NCBI RefSeq assembly: GCF_003023845.1
Contig: NZ_PYFT01000001.1
Location: 3,658,001-3,722,000 of the forward strand
Direction of reading: 5' to 3'
DNA from: Adhaeribacter arboris
Lineage (GTDB): Bacteria; Bacteroidota; Bacteroidia; Cytophagales; Hymenobacteraceae
DNA: 64,000 nt
The notes beneath the pieces were generated by a model that was given only the letters and a program-made list of their open reading frames with translations, made no database searches and had not been told where the DNA came from. The position numbers were made by a program, and so were the translations under genes. This document shows positions 16,856 through 26,438 of the stretch, one piece after another. Within the stretch, counting starts at the first letter, position 1; each line of letters starts with the position of its first letter.

Positions 16856-18754
16856 CTACCACACAATAGCATATTTTACTACGCCAGTTGCCTCTTTCGC
16901 TTTCACCGGTAGCAACATTTCTTCGGTGTTCTGGGCAGTTTTCCGGATTACCGGTTTTTCTTTGTCGATTAGCTGAACAAAATACTCTTTATCGCCGATA
17001 GCGTAAAGGCCATTTGGTAGTTTGGTAATGGTGCTGCCTTCGGCTACCCGACACCAGATAGCTTGTTTTTCCTGACCGGGTGTTACGGTAAAAGTATGCG
17101 TTAATTTGCGGCCGTTATCTTCTGGTTCTAAAGTTTCCCGAATAGTGGCATTACCTAAAGTATATTTAAAAACCGGACGACCGGCTTTGCTTATATCATA
17201 CCCTAAATTATTATACGCCGCATTCGAGTCCGGCCAAGCCGCATTTTGATCAGCTAAAAAAGTGAGCGAAGGTTTAGCCGGAAATGGAGTTACACTGCCC
17301 ATTGGAACTTCTAATTGGGTTTCGCCGCGACCGTACCACATTGGCGTAGTTTCCAGAAAATTGCCGCGCCAAACTTGCAAAAACTGTCCCCGGCTCACAT
17401 CAACGGCGTAATTCGCGCCGCCCGGCTCACCCACGGATAGCACGTGCGTTCTCTTTTTACCCATATGCTCCAGAAAACCCCGTTGCATAACTGGTTCGTC
17501 TTCTACGGCTACAGTAATGGCTCCTACTGGTTCCACCACCTTTAAGGGAGATTTCAGAGTAGTCAGGGCCACACCCGGGCCACTCACCGAAAGAATAATA
17601 TCGTTGCGGCGAGCATACCAGTACGAAGAGCTCTTAAAGTAAAATAATGTAAGCGGGTATGTACCAGCCGCTAGTTTTACAGTACCAGTCGCCACTCCGG
17701 TCTTACCAGTTACGGTTAATACTTTCTTATCGCCAATGGTTAATTCGCCGGCACCGTTAATGTAGTTTGGATTGGTATCCATGGGAATCCAGGCCAGATT
17801 TAAATTAAAATTATAATCGCCGGATGTTGGTACCTGAATGGTACCGGTAATTTTGCCGGCAAACTGGTCGCGGGTAGCGGGAGCGAGATGTGCCAGCACA
17901 TCTATATCCATTTCAGCGGTGGGTGCCTGGGTGGTAAAATCGGTTAAGGCTTTGATATTGTCGTAAGAGGTTAATTTCAGGTCAATTAATTTAACTTCTT
18001 CGGTGCCGTATGATTGGTATTTAATATTGCGGATAGCCACCGCGCCGTGGTCGCCCTGAATCATAAGTGGACCTAAGGGTTTTTCGTCTTCGAAAGCGGC
18101 GGCCCGGGTTGGGCCGGTTACTTCAATGTTCTTCTGCACCAAAACGCCGTTTTGATACACTTCCACAAAGCGGGCATTTTCAATTTTTTGTCCTTGGGCG
18201 TTAAAACGAGGAGCTCGGAATATAATTCTATAATGCTGCCATAGTCCGGGGGCTTTGCTTACGTTTACCAAAGGGGGATGGCCTTCGTATCCTTCGCGGC
18301 CAGGGCCACGTTTTTCGTCCCAGCGTTGGTAAATAGCACCGGCATCCGAATATTTCGGGTCTTTCTCTCCCCAGGAATCAAACATTTGCACCTCGTAGCG
18401 GCCTTGCAGGTAAACGCCCGCATTAGAGCCTTTGGCCATCATAAAGTCCAGTTCCAGTTCTATATCGCCGTGCTCCATGGTAGTAAACAAGTGGCCATTG
18501 TTACTTTTGCCGGGGGTGTTCACCAGAATGCCAGTTCCAGCGGTTGTTTTGCCATTCCCCCCTTTTATTGGATCAAAAAATACATCCTTCGCCAGTTTCC
18601 AGTTATTACTTACCGGTTTAAAGGCACTTAAGTCCGTTAAAGCAATGGGAGTTAAAGTTGCGGCATTAGTACTGGTCTGGGCAGTTCCTTCGTACTGCCA
18701 CCATAAGGAGCACAAAAGAGGAAGAATGATTTTTAAATTAATTTTAAATTTCAT
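16856..18754 (-). CDS. Exported DUF1080 (3-keto-glycoside hydrolase type) protein with PA14-like segment
   Basis: The 632-residue protein has a signal peptide and then an N-terminal 3-keto-disaccharide hydrolase/DUF1080 jelly-roll: NGHLFTTMEHGDIELELDFMM, SNAGVYLQGRYEVQMFDSWG and RFVEVYQNGVLVQKNIEVTGPTR are typical of this fold. The middle (about residues 290-400) resembles PA14-like carbohydrate-sensing modules (TSGDYNFNLN, KLAAGTYPLTLFYF). The C-terminal part resembles the insoluble-protein repeats often seen in these fusions. DUF1080 members cleave 3-keto glycosides or bind glycans. Next to sugar dehydrogenases this suggests use of oxidised disaccharides. A possible -7 element (TATATTTG, complement at 18791-18798) lies about 37 bp upstream. 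Confidence 0.85.
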   Translation of the reverse strand: MKFKINLKIILPLLCSLWWQYEGTAQTSTNAATLTPIALTDLSAFKPVSNNWKLAKDVFFDPIKGGNGKTTAGTGILVNTPGKSNNGHLFTTMEHGDIELELDFMMAKGSNAGVYLQGRYEVQMFDSWGEKDPKYSDAGAIYQRWDEKRGPGREGYEGHPPLVNVSKAPGLWQHYRIIFRAPRFNAQGQKIENARFVEVYQNGVLVQKNIEVTGPTRAAAFEDEKPLGPLMIQGDHGAVAIRNIKYQSYGTEEVKLIDLKLTSYDNIKALTDFTTQAPTAEMDIDVLAHLAPATRDQFAGKITGTIQVPTSGDYNFNLNLAWIPMDTNPNYINGAGELTIGDKKVLTVTGKTGVATGTVKLAAGTYPLTLFYFKSSSYWYARRNDIILSVSGPGVALTTLKSPLKVVEPVGAITVAVEDEPVMQRGFLEHMGKKRTHVLSVGEPGGANYAVDVSRGQFLQVWRGNFLETTPMWYGRGETQLEVPMGSVTPFPAKPSLTFLADQNAAWPDSNAAYNNLGYDISKAGRPVFKYTLGNATIRETLEPEDNGRKLTHTFTVTPGQEKQAIWCRVAEGSTITKLPNGLYAIGDKEYFVQLIDKEKPVIRKTAQNTEEMLLPVKAKEATGVVKYAIVW

Positions 18755-19119
18755 GCGATAAAGTAAAGAGAATAAAATGGTTAGTATTTACAAATATAGT
18801 TATTGTTTTTATAACAATAAGGCTAAATTCTGGATTAGTAGTGCCTGTTAATATAAGATTATGTTGGCATAGCCTCTGCTATAGCTTTATTTATTATTAA
18901 GTTGTTGCATTACTCAATTTCTGTTCTTTTTGTCTTAACACAAAGTAAGAGGGCCCCTTCCCTCAGAACCCAAAAAACGCAAGACGATTTTCAACTCACT
19001 GGCGCTCAAACACAAAATCGTCAGGTTTTACACCTGGAACGGTTCACTGTTAGATAGCCGTTATTGGTAATCTTAAATCACATCCAGCATCTAGTATCTA
19101 GATACTTGTGTCTAATTTC
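18755..19119. other. Intergenic region with 9-bp inverted repeat
   Basis: This 365-bp region lies between two minus-strand genes. It carries the likely promoter for the DUF1080 gene at its left and GACGATTTT (18983-18991) paired with AAAATCGTC (19014-19022) around a 22-base spacer, a possible weak hairpin downstream of the large fusion gene. It has no T-run, so I do not call it a terminator. No gene was seen. Confidence 0.45.
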
Positions 19120-22100
19120 TTACTCATTAAATGTAATAGCCGATAAGGCGGCAAGTTTATCATTAGGCTTTTCGCGTTTTACAATAATAAAATACAAGTC
19201 GTGCTTACCGGTGATAGGCTTGTCTAAGGTGCCAGTAACTTGTTTAGGCCCTTTACCGCCACCATTCGCCTGGAAAGTTGTTCGGCTAATAACAGGACCC
19301 GCAAAGGAACCAATGCGCAATTCTATCTCGCCGTTTTTATCCGGGGCCGAATAGTCGTAGGTAAACCCTTTGATATTGGTTAAATCGGTGTTTTTGAGTA
19401 AAATAAATGCCTTATGGTCGCCGGTACTCAAATTGTTGCCGAACCGCCGGAAACCGGTATACCCATCGGCATCAATGCTTCTTACTTTGGCGTTGCGCAA
19501 CGTTACTACCTCCGTGCCAGTAAGCGGACCTACGGCTTTACCACCTTTATCGGTGTAAGTAGCTAGTAAAGTGTACATTCCTCGCGGTTCGGTTTCTTTG
19601 TGTTCTTTTAAGGCAACGGTACCTTTAGCCGGCAAGTTAATTTTTTGTTTTTTAGCATCGGTGAGCGAGAAAATGTAATTCACCATTTCCTGCGCATCTT
19701 TCTCGGCAATTTGCGGGTGAGCGCTCATGACGTGCTCCGTTCCCCAGTTACCCCCGCCGCCCGCAATGATTTTCTTAGCTAATAGCTCTACCGCCCCGCT
19801 TTGCTTCTTATAACGAGTTGCCACGGCTACAAAAGCGGGTCCCACCGAAACTTTATCAATAGTATGACAGGCTTTACAATCACTATTGGTAATCAGCGTT
19901 TTACCTAGCGAATTTGTTTCGATGGTAGTAACTACCTGGTGCCCCGCACTTGGTTCTTTGTTGGAAGTACTAGGTTCCGGATTGTAATCGAAATACACTT
20001 TTAAGTTTTTAGGATCAATGGTTTTATCTTCTTTATCCTTTATTTGAACGTTGTATGTAAAAGGCTTATTCTCCCAGTAAAAAGATTTGTTGCCGGTGGT
20101 GGCAATCGTTACTTCCGGCGACGCATTACCTACTTTTACTATTATTGTATCCGTAGAAGATAAGCCGGAATTATCTGTAACTTTTAAAACTGTCTGGTAA
20201 ATACCCGGCTCTTTGTAAGTGTATGTTGGATTAGGGGAAGTAGCGCCAACTGTTTTGCCGTCGAACAGCCATTGGTAGGTTAACTTATCGTTATCGTCCA
20301 GGTCGCGGGTACCCCGGCTAGCAAACTTTACCCGGAGCGGTGCCGGGCCGGTTACTTCCGTTAACTCTGGTCCCATGCGTGGGTCGGAAGTTAAGTAAGA
20401 ACGGGCACTGGCCTGCGCCATTGCTATAGAATCCGTGGCGTACGCTTTCGCAATAGGTGGTCGGTTACTAGTATTATATTCAATTTTTACCAACCGAGCG
20501 TCTTCGTTATCAGCGCCATAAACCGAGCCATATTCAAGCATATACATCACCCCATCTTTGCCAAAAGCTAAATCAATTGGTCGCCGGAAATCGCCGTTTA
20601 AAGCCATAAAAGGTTCAGCCCGGACAAAATTTTCGTTGGCATCAAATCGTAAGGCCATTACCCAATTGCGCATCCAGTCCATCACGAATAAAGTACCATC
20701 GTAAAACTCTGGAAACTTAGATTTAGAAGTTGAATTTTTATCGTAAGTGTAAAATTCTCCGGCCATGGCGCTACGGCCGCCAATGCCTAATTCCGGAAAC
20801 TCTTTGGAAGCATCGTAGGGGTACCAAATCATGGCCGGTACTGCCGGAGGTAATTTATTTAACCCGGTATTATTAGGAGAGTTATTGATGGGAGCTTTAG
20901 CATCGTAGAGTGCTCCGGCTTTTTTAGTGGCAAAATTCCATTCGGGATAGGCAATACTGTTACCCACAAAATAAGGCCAACCATAATTACCTGCTTTTTT
21001 GGCCTGATTAAATTCATCATAGCCTTTCGGGCCGCGCAAACTATCTACCCCGGCATCCGGACCAATTTCTCCCCAGTACAAAACCGAAGTTTTTGGATTT
21101 AAAGCAATCCGGTACGGATTACGGCAACCCATTACGTAAATCTCGGGCTTGGTTTTAGGCGTTCCTTTTGCAAATAAATTTCCTTCCGGAATAGTATAGG
21201 AACCATCCGGCTCCGGATGAATGCGCAATATTTTACCTTTAAAATCATTCGTATTAGAAGCCGAACGCTGAGCATCTTCGCTGTAATGCTCCGGCTCGGG
21301 CCTTTCATCAATAGGCGCATAACCCAAAGACGGGAAAGGAGTAGTTCCATCACCAGTAGATAAATACAAATTACCTTCTTTATCCCAGGCCAGAGAACCA
21401 CCGTGGTGGGCACCGCTTTTTTCCTGCACCGGCACTTGCAACAATACTTTTTCCGAACCAGCATCCAGGGTATTATCGGGTTTTAAAGTAAACCGGGACA
21501 AATGAAACAAGTACGGCTCCTCGGCTTTTGGTGGGCTATAGTACACGTATAGCTGTTTGTTAGTAGCAAAATTAGGATCTAAAGTTAAACCAATTAAACC
21601 GGTACCGCCTTTCTGCACTACCTCAAATTTATGGACCTGGTTTAGCTGCTTGGTTTGAGGATCGTAAACCGATAACTTACCCGCAAATTCCGTAAAAAAC
21701 ACCCGACCATCTGGTGCTACGGCCAGTTCCATGGGTACCGCTAAGTCGTTTACCAAAATGGTTTTTACAAAACGGTTTTCCTCGGGCACTACCACGGCGT
21801 ATGATTTAGTATAATCCAATGGCTTGCCATTGCCCATCGCGTATTTAATACCGCCCAGTAAATGATGTAAGAATAAAGGATCACTGTAACTTTCGGGAGT
21901 ATGGCCACAGCCGGTATAAAAAGCTCGACCGCCATCGAACTCGTGGTACCAAATAATTGGGTGATTGGCGCCATTAGTACCACCTTCGTAAGAATTTTCG
22001 TCGAGTGAAGCCAACACTTTAATTCCCGGGTAAAAAGAACGGTAATTATACCACTCGTCGGTTCGTTCCCACTTATCGGGCAAACCGGTAGTAGCTAGGT

Positions 22101-22605
22101 GGGTTTTATCGGTTACTTCTACAATGGCTTTGCGCTCACCTGGCTGCAGCGGATGACTGGAAAAATGGGCGCCCATTAATTTATCGTACCAGGGCCATTC
22201 GTATTCAGTATCTGCGGCGGAGTGGATACCCAAATAACCACCACCCGCCTGAATATAGCGCTCGAAAGCGGCTTGTTGTTCAGGGTTGAGTACGTTTCCG
22301 GTAGTACAGTTAAAAATTACGGCTTGATACTGTTTTAAACTATCATCGGTGAAATAAGCGGCGTTACGGGTGGTATCAACCCGCCAGTTATTTTCTATTC
22401 CCATTTTATAAATAGCCTTGTTGGCGTATGGGATAGAAGTATGCTTCCAACCCATAGTTTTTGAAAACACTAAAACACGGGCTGGTTGTTTAAGCTGACT
22501 TGCCGTTTGCTTTTTACCGTTTAAACAGGAATACAATCCTAAGCTTACAAGCAATACACTAAGTAAGCCAAGCCAATGCCGGCGGATAGTTGTAAAATTG
22601 ATCAT
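19120..22605 (-). CDS. ThuA / PQQ-type sugar dehydrogenase / PKD / cytochrome c / CBM fusion lipoprotein
   Basis: This 1161-residue lipoprotein (Cys27 in GLYSC) joins five modules. A ThuA domain (about 42-260: VLVFSKTMGWKHTSIPYANK, GIHSAADTEYEWPWYD) is followed by a soluble aldose/glucose dehydrogenase propeller (about 275-715: LAVAPDGRVFFTEFAGKL, GAHHGGSLAWDKEGNLYLS, GKILRIHPEPDGSY). Next come a PKD domain (about 750-835), a class I cytochrome c with CKACH at 910-914 and a Met960 candidate axial ligand, and a C-terminal CBM6-like beta-sandwich. The architecture indicates outer-membrane or periplasmic oxidation of a sugar, with internal electron transfer to haem. ThuA homologues act in 3-keto disaccharide metabolism. 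It neighbours the DUF1080 gene on the same strand. Confidence 0.9.
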   Translation of the reverse strand: MINFTTIRRHWLGLLSVLLVSLGLYSCLNGKKQTASQLKQPARVLVFSKTMGWKHTSIPYANKAIYKMGIENNWRVDTTRNAAYFTDDSLKQYQAVIFNCTTGNVLNPEQQAAFERYIQAGGGYLGIHSAADTEYEWPWYDKLMGAHFSSHPLQPGERKAIVEVTDKTHLATTGLPDKWERTDEWYNYRSFYPGIKVLASLDENSYEGGTNGANHPIIWYHEFDGGRAFYTGCGHTPESYSDPLFLHHLLGGIKYAMGNGKPLDYTKSYAVVVPEENRFVKTILVNDLAVPMELAVAPDGRVFFTEFAGKLSVYDPQTKQLNQVHKFEVVQKGGTGLIGLTLDPNFATNKQLYVYYSPPKAEEPYLFHLSRFTLKPDNTLDAGSEKVLLQVPVQEKSGAHHGGSLAWDKEGNLYLSTGDGTTPFPSLGYAPIDERPEPEHYSEDAQRSASNTNDFKGKILRIHPEPDGSYTIPEGNLFAKGTPKTKPEIYVMGCRNPYRIALNPKTSVLYWGEIGPDAGVDSLRGPKGYDEFNQAKKAGNYGWPYFVGNSIAYPEWNFATKKAGALYDAKAPINNSPNNTGLNKLPPAVPAMIWYPYDASKEFPELGIGGRSAMAGEFYTYDKNSTSKSKFPEFYDGTLFVMDWMRNWVMALRFDANENFVRAEPFMALNGDFRRPIDLAFGKDGVMYMLEYGSVYGADNEDARLVKIEYNTSNRPPIAKAYATDSIAMAQASARSYLTSDPRMGPELTEVTGPAPLRVKFASRGTRDLDDNDKLTYQWLFDGKTVGATSPNPTYTYKEPGIYQTVLKVTDNSGLSSTDTIIVKVGNASPEVTIATTGNKSFYWENKPFTYNVQIKDKEDKTIDPKNLKVYFDYNPEPSTSNKEPSAGHQVVTTIETNSLGKTLITNSDCKACHTIDKVSVGPAFVAVATRYKKQSGAVELLAKKIIAGGGGNWGTEHVMSAHPQIAEKDAQEMVNYIFSLTDAKKQKINLPAKGTVALKEHKETEPRGMYTLLATYTDKGGKAVGPLTGTEVVTLRNAKVRSIDADGYTGFRRFGNNLSTGDHKAFILLKNTDLTNIKGFTYDYSAPDKNGEIELRIGSFAGPVISRTTFQANGGGKGPKQVTGTLDKPITGKHDLYFIIVKREKPNDKLAALSAITFNE

Positions 22606-22805
22606 GCTGATAAATGCTGTTCCAGATGAAATTTTGAAATTCTTAAATGTACTATTTTTTAAGGAATTTTAGCTAGTACTTTTATTCAAATAAAACCACG
22701 AAAAAAGAATGACCTGAATTATTGCAGTTAAATTATTTCAATTACAACTTACCCTTAAAATACCAGTACTAAAGCCAATAACTAATTACATTTTACTAAC
22801 TCCAC

Positions 22806-24320
22806 ATGAAAATTCTAACAGCCGCTCAGACGCGTGCGGCCGATGCTTTTACGGTGAAGCAGGAAAATATTCCTTCCCTTACTTTAATGGAGCGGGCAGC
22901 ACGCGCATTTGTCGGCTGGTTCGAAAATAAATTTTCAGCCAGTCCGGCTCAGCCAATTTTAATTTTTTGTGGACCTGGTAATAATGGTGGGGATGGCTTA
23001 GCCATTGCGCGGCTTTTGTACCAACATAATTATTTAGTGCGGGTTTATATTTTACCCACTACTAACTCGTATGCCCCTGATTTTACCGCTAATCTGGAAC
23101 GTTTATCCGAAGAAATTAAAAAAATGTATTTGCATCAGCTAGCTGATCTACCAAATTCTCTAGATAATGCTATTGTAGTGGATGCACTTTTTGGTACAGG
23201 TCTCAACCGCCCGCTTACCGGTTTCATTGCCGAGCTTATTGAGCAAATAAATAAGAGTTCCGCCACTGTAATAGCGGTAGATATACCTTCCGGATTATTT
23301 ACCGATGCTCCTAATGCAGCGACAGACAGAATTATACAAGCTGATTATACTTTGTCATTTGAGTTACCGAAACTGGCTTTTCTTTTACCTGCTAATGCGC
23401 CTTATGTAGGTGAATGGGCCATAGCACCAATTGGCTTAAACGCCAACTTTATTGCAGAAACAGAGTCATCTTATTTTTTTATTTCTCCGGATGTGCCAGT
23501 TGCTATTTTAAAACCTCGTCCGAAGTATGCGCATAAAGGCACGTTTGGTCACGCTTTGCTTATTAGTGGGAGTTACGGTAAAATGGGGGCTACCGTATTA
23601 TCGGCGCGAGCTTGTTTGCGGAGCGGCGTAGGCTTACTTACCGTGCATTGCCCAGCAGTTGGCTATACTATTTTACAAACGGCAGTACCAGAAGCCATGA
23701 CCTTAACCGATACAGAAAATAATTTTATTTCCCAATTACCAGATTTAAGTACTTATACTGCTATTGGCATTGGACCGGGCTTAGGTAAAAACCCAGCCAC
23801 TCGCCAAATGGTAAAACAATTATTAGCTACTGCCCGTGTGCCACTCGTAATAGATGCTGATGCCTTAAATATAATGGCTGAAGATGAGAGTTTGAAAAAC
23901 GCTTTACTTCCCGATAGCATTTTAACCCCGCATCCTAAAGAATTTGAACGCTTAGCCGGTTCAGCCGAAAACGATTATCACCGCTTAGAATTATTGAAAG
24001 AATTTTGTCAGAAACATACGTGTTATGTAGTTTTAAAAGGAGCACATACTTGCATTGGTACTCCGGCGGGCACCTGTTATTTTAATAGCACTGGTAATCC
24101 GGGGATGGCTACTGGTGGCACCGGCGATGTATTAACCGGCATTATTACCGCTTTAGTGGCGCAACAATATTCTGCTTTGGATGCTTGTATTTTAGGAGTT
24201 TACCTCCACGGCTTAGCCGGTGATTTAGCTAAGATTGAAAATGGCGAACAAGCTTTATTAGCATCAGATATTATCCAATACTTGGGCAAATCGTTTTTAA
24301 AAGGCTCTTACTTAGATTGA
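22806..24320 (+). CDS. nnr: Bifunctional NAD(P)HX epimerase / ADP-dependent NAD(P)HX dehydratase
   Basis: The 504-residue protein joins two repair activities for hydrated NADH/NADPH. The N-terminal YjeF_N epimerase half has CGPGNNGGDGLAIARLL near residues 54-70 and a conserved VDALFGTGLNRPL. The C-terminal carbohydrate-kinase-like dehydratase half has SYGKMGATVLSARAC, PLVIDADALN, LTPHPKEFERL and the nucleotide loop GNPGMATGGTGDVLTGI. Together they convert R- and S-NAD(P)HX back to NAD(P)H using ADP. The length and order are those of E. coli Nnr (YjeF). It is cytoplasmic, convergent with the UbiA-like gene, and 32 bp from it. Confidence 0.95.
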   Translation: MKILTAAQTRAADAFTVKQENIPSLTLMERAARAFVGWFENKFSASPAQPILIFCGPGNNGGDGLAIARLLYQHNYLVRVYILPTTNSYAPDFTANLERLSEEIKKMYLHQLADLPNSLDNAIVVDALFGTGLNRPLTGFIAELIEQINKSSATVIAVDIPSGLFTDAPNAATDRIIQADYTLSFELPKLAFLLPANAPYVGEWAIAPIGLNANFIAETESSYFFISPDVPVAILKPRPKYAHKGTFGHALLISGSYGKMGATVLSARACLRSGVGLLTVHCPAVGYTILQTAVPEAMTLTDTENNFISQLPDLSTYTAIGIGPGLGKNPATRQMVKQLLATARVPLVIDADALNIMAEDESLKNALLPDSILTPHPKEFERLAGSAENDYHRLELLKEFCQKHTCYVVLKGAHTCIGTPAGTCYFNSTGNPGMATGGTGDVLTGIITALVAQQYSALDACILGVYLHGLAGDLAKIENGEQALLASDIIQYLGKSFLKGSYLD

Positions 24321-24352
24321 CATTCCGTATTTATTCTTCCTGAACCTAGCCA

Positions 24353-25219
24353 TTAGATGGCGATAGTTGCGGCCAGATAAACGAGTAAAAACTGCAGCAA
24401 CATCATACCATCCGCCAAAATCAGGAAATAATAATCGTTGCGTTTCTCGTGGCTGAACCATACCACCATTGCTGCTATCGCTGCTGATAATTCTAAGTTG
24501 AATAGCATGAGTCCGCTTTCTGTAAACCAGGTAAGTTCCGCAAAAATTAATAAGAGAACTAAAGAAAGAATTTTGGTGAACCGCACTCCAACTAAACCCG
24601 GAAAGGTAAGCGTACGGGCAAGCCGGTCTTTTTCAAAATCGCGAATATCGAATAACAAGGTAAGAGCAAACAAAAAGAAAAAACGCCGCAGCAACAGTAA
24701 AACATTTTCTGTAGATAAAATCGATATGTTCCCAGCTAGTAAAGGTAATATAACTGTTACGCAACTCCAGACATAAGCCACTAGAAACACTTTTACTAAA
24801 GGCACATTTCGTAGCGGCATGTACATTCCGTTTTTCTGCGGAATAATTCTGGAAGAGTATAAAATTGAAATAGCTACTAAGTGGGCTATAAACCAAATGT
24901 GATGCGTTTGTCCGTGCCGGGCAAATAAGTACAAGGAGCTTAAACCAGCAATGCTCATACAAAATAATAGAATTGGCCGGTTTCGGGTCAACCAATTCTT
25001 TCGCTCAGAAATGAGTACGTTCTGGTTAAATTTATATGGTAGCAAGCCATCTAAATTATAAATAAAAAAAGTAGCTAAAAATGCCAATTCCGCTAACCAT
25101 AACCTTACCGGAAGTTGTAACAACAAGTACGTTTGCCACACTAATCCGAAAGCGCATGCCGCAATGAAAGTATTACTGAACAAAATACAACGCCCTACGT
25201 CCCGGAAAAAAGATTGCAT
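24353..25219 (-). CDS. UbiA-like polytopic membrane protein
   Basis: The 288-residue protein has about eight or nine predicted membrane helices. A FDIRDFEKDR motif in the second half is the second Asp-rich motif of UbiA-superfamily prenyltransferases, with VGVRFTKI following. The first Asp-rich motif (usually NDxxDxxxD) is not intact; the matching position reads YNLDGLLPYKF. It may still be a prenyltransferase with altered substrate binding, or a divergent relative, as is common in Bacteroidota genomes. Substrate is unknown. It is on the minus strand between the convergent nnr gene and the terminator of ppa. Confidence 0.65.
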   Translation of the reverse strand: MQSFFRDVGRCILFSNTFIAACAFGLVWQTYLLLQLPVRLWLAELAFLATFFIYNLDGLLPYKFNQNVLISERKNWLTRNRPILLFCMSIAGLSSLYLFARHGQTHHIWFIAHLVAISILYSSRIIPQKNGMYMPLRNVPLVKVFLVAYVWSCVTVILPLLAGNISILSTENVLLLLRRFFFLFALTLLFDIRDFEKDRLARTLTFPGLVGVRFTKILSLVLLLIFAELTWFTESGLMLFNLELSAAIAAMVVWFSHEKRNDYYFLILADGMMLLQFLLVYLAATIAI

Positions 25220-25362
25220 TCGCAGTTTTATAAAAGTAAAAATTAGCTAAAAATAAGGGGAATTGACGATTTTAAGATTGACTCGTTTTCTGCACGTAAG
25301 TATTACTGAAATAATGGATGATGCGCTAAGCAAACTTATTTGTTTTTAAAGGTGCAAAAATA

Positions 25363-25394
25363 AAAACCGGTTATTCTGAAGAACAACCGGTTTT
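25363..25394 (-). terminator. Intrinsic terminator after ppa
   Basis: AAAACCGGTT at 25363-25372 pairs with AACCGGTTTT at 25385-25394 around a 12-base loop in which further bases can pair. It lies about 110 bp past the ppa stop on the minus strand, with A/T runs at the base of the stem. Confidence 0.7.
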
Positions 25395-25502
25395 ACGTAA
25401 AATACTGTGTATTTCTAATTTTGGTAAAAAATATAAGCACATCAAGTATAAACTCTAATCTAACTTTTAAGCTTATAGCTTTTATAACTATCCCTTCACA
25501 AA

Positions 25503-26066
25503 TTATCTTTCGGTAAGCTCCGGTTTATTCCGGAAGGTTGTATTGTATAATTCAATGCTTTTATTAATAATTTCGTAGGCTTGCTCTCTTCCTAAAAATT
25601 GCTCTACCACAACTTCTTTGTTTTCCAGTTTTTTGTAATCTTCAAAAAAGCGACGAATTTCTAGCAGGGTATGAGGTGGTAATTCCGAAATATCATTTAT
25701 GTGGTTTACCGACATATCATTTTTAGCTACCGCAATGACTTTATCATCTTCTTCGTTGTTATCAATCATTTGCATTACCCCAATTACTTTTGCTTCAATA
25801 ATGCACATCGGGTGTACATCAATGGAACAAATTACCAGGATATCCAGAGGGTCACTATCGTCGCAATAAGTTTGCGGAATAAAACCATAGTTTGCCGGGT
25901 AATGAACCGAGGAAAACAATACACGGTCCAGTTTCAACAGACCGCTTTCTTTATCGAGTTCGTATTTAGCTTTCGAGCCTTTCGGAATCTCGATAATTCC
26001 GGTAACTACTGCTGGCGCGTTTTCGCCATACTTTACACTATGCCAGGGGTTATTTTTTCTTGTCAT
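25503..26066 (-). CDS. ppa: Inorganic diphosphatase (family I, soluble)
   Basis: The 187-residue cytoplasmic enzyme hydrolyses pyrophosphate to two phosphates and pulls biosynthetic reactions forward. Family I signatures are [18 protein letters not shown] with active-site Lys/Glu, [19 protein letters not shown], and the metal-binding DSDPLDILV. The lysine/aspartate segment [11 protein letters not shown] and a C-terminal YK motif (FEDYKKLE) complete the site. Length fits bacterial enzymes. It stands alone between a downstream terminator and a 372-bp region shared with divergent crcB. Confidence 0.95.
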   Translation of the reverse strand: MTRKNNPWHSVKYGENAPAVVTGIIEIPKGSKAKYELDKESGLLKLDRVLFSSVHYPANYGFIPQTYCDDSDPLDILVICSIDVHPMCIIEAKVIGVMQMIDNNEEDDKVIAVAKNDMSVNHINDISELPPHTLLEIRRFFEDYKKLENKEVVVEQFLGREQAYEIINKSIELYNTTFRNKPELTER

Positions 26067-26438
26067 TTATAATCTTCTTTTAAATAGTAAATTTTCGTAC
26101 AAAATTTCGTAAAAGTACGACTTATCGCGGATTGGTTTACTATTTCAACATACAACTTCAGTATCGTTCAATTTTTTAATAGCGTAAAATCAGTAACAAT
26201 GGTTACTTAATATGAGCGCTCTATTCGAAATTGACAGTTGATGAATGAATATGGGTCAGATAAAACGCAGGAATTTATTCGGCTAAAGATAATTCCTTTT
26301 TATTACCCTGTTCTAAATTGTTGTAAGGCCGGAGATAATAAACCAAAATAACTTACTTTTATAACTTTAAACCATAAAAAAGCATTACAAAAGTTGGTTT
26401 AACAACTTTATCTAAAATGTAAGTTTTGCTCTTTTCGC
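26067..26438. other. Divergent intergenic region between ppa and crcB
   Basis: This 372-bp AT-rich region should hold both promoters. AAAGTTG (26390-26396) and CAACTTT (26403-26409) form a 7-bp inverted repeat with a 6-base spacer about 30 bp before crcB, which could be an operator or a small hairpin. I looked for the conserved fluoride riboswitch pseudoknot sequence and did not find it. No exact TAnnTTTG element was found. Confidence 0.45.

Noticed and set aside
18983-19022. GACGATTTT...AAAATCGTC hairpin as a terminator
   Set aside because: The spacer is long and there is no T-run after the second arm, so it is only a weak inverted repeat.
21132-21464. 110-codon ORF within the large fusion gene
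   Set aside because: It lies wholly inside the well-supported dehydrogenase domain on the same strand in another frame.
24633-24995. 120-codon ORF inside the UbiA-like gene
   Set aside because: An alternate frame of a strongly hydrophobic gene; no independent protein features.
26300-26438. Fluoride riboswitch before crcB
   Set aside because: The conserved fluoride-aptamer core was not found upstream of crcB.
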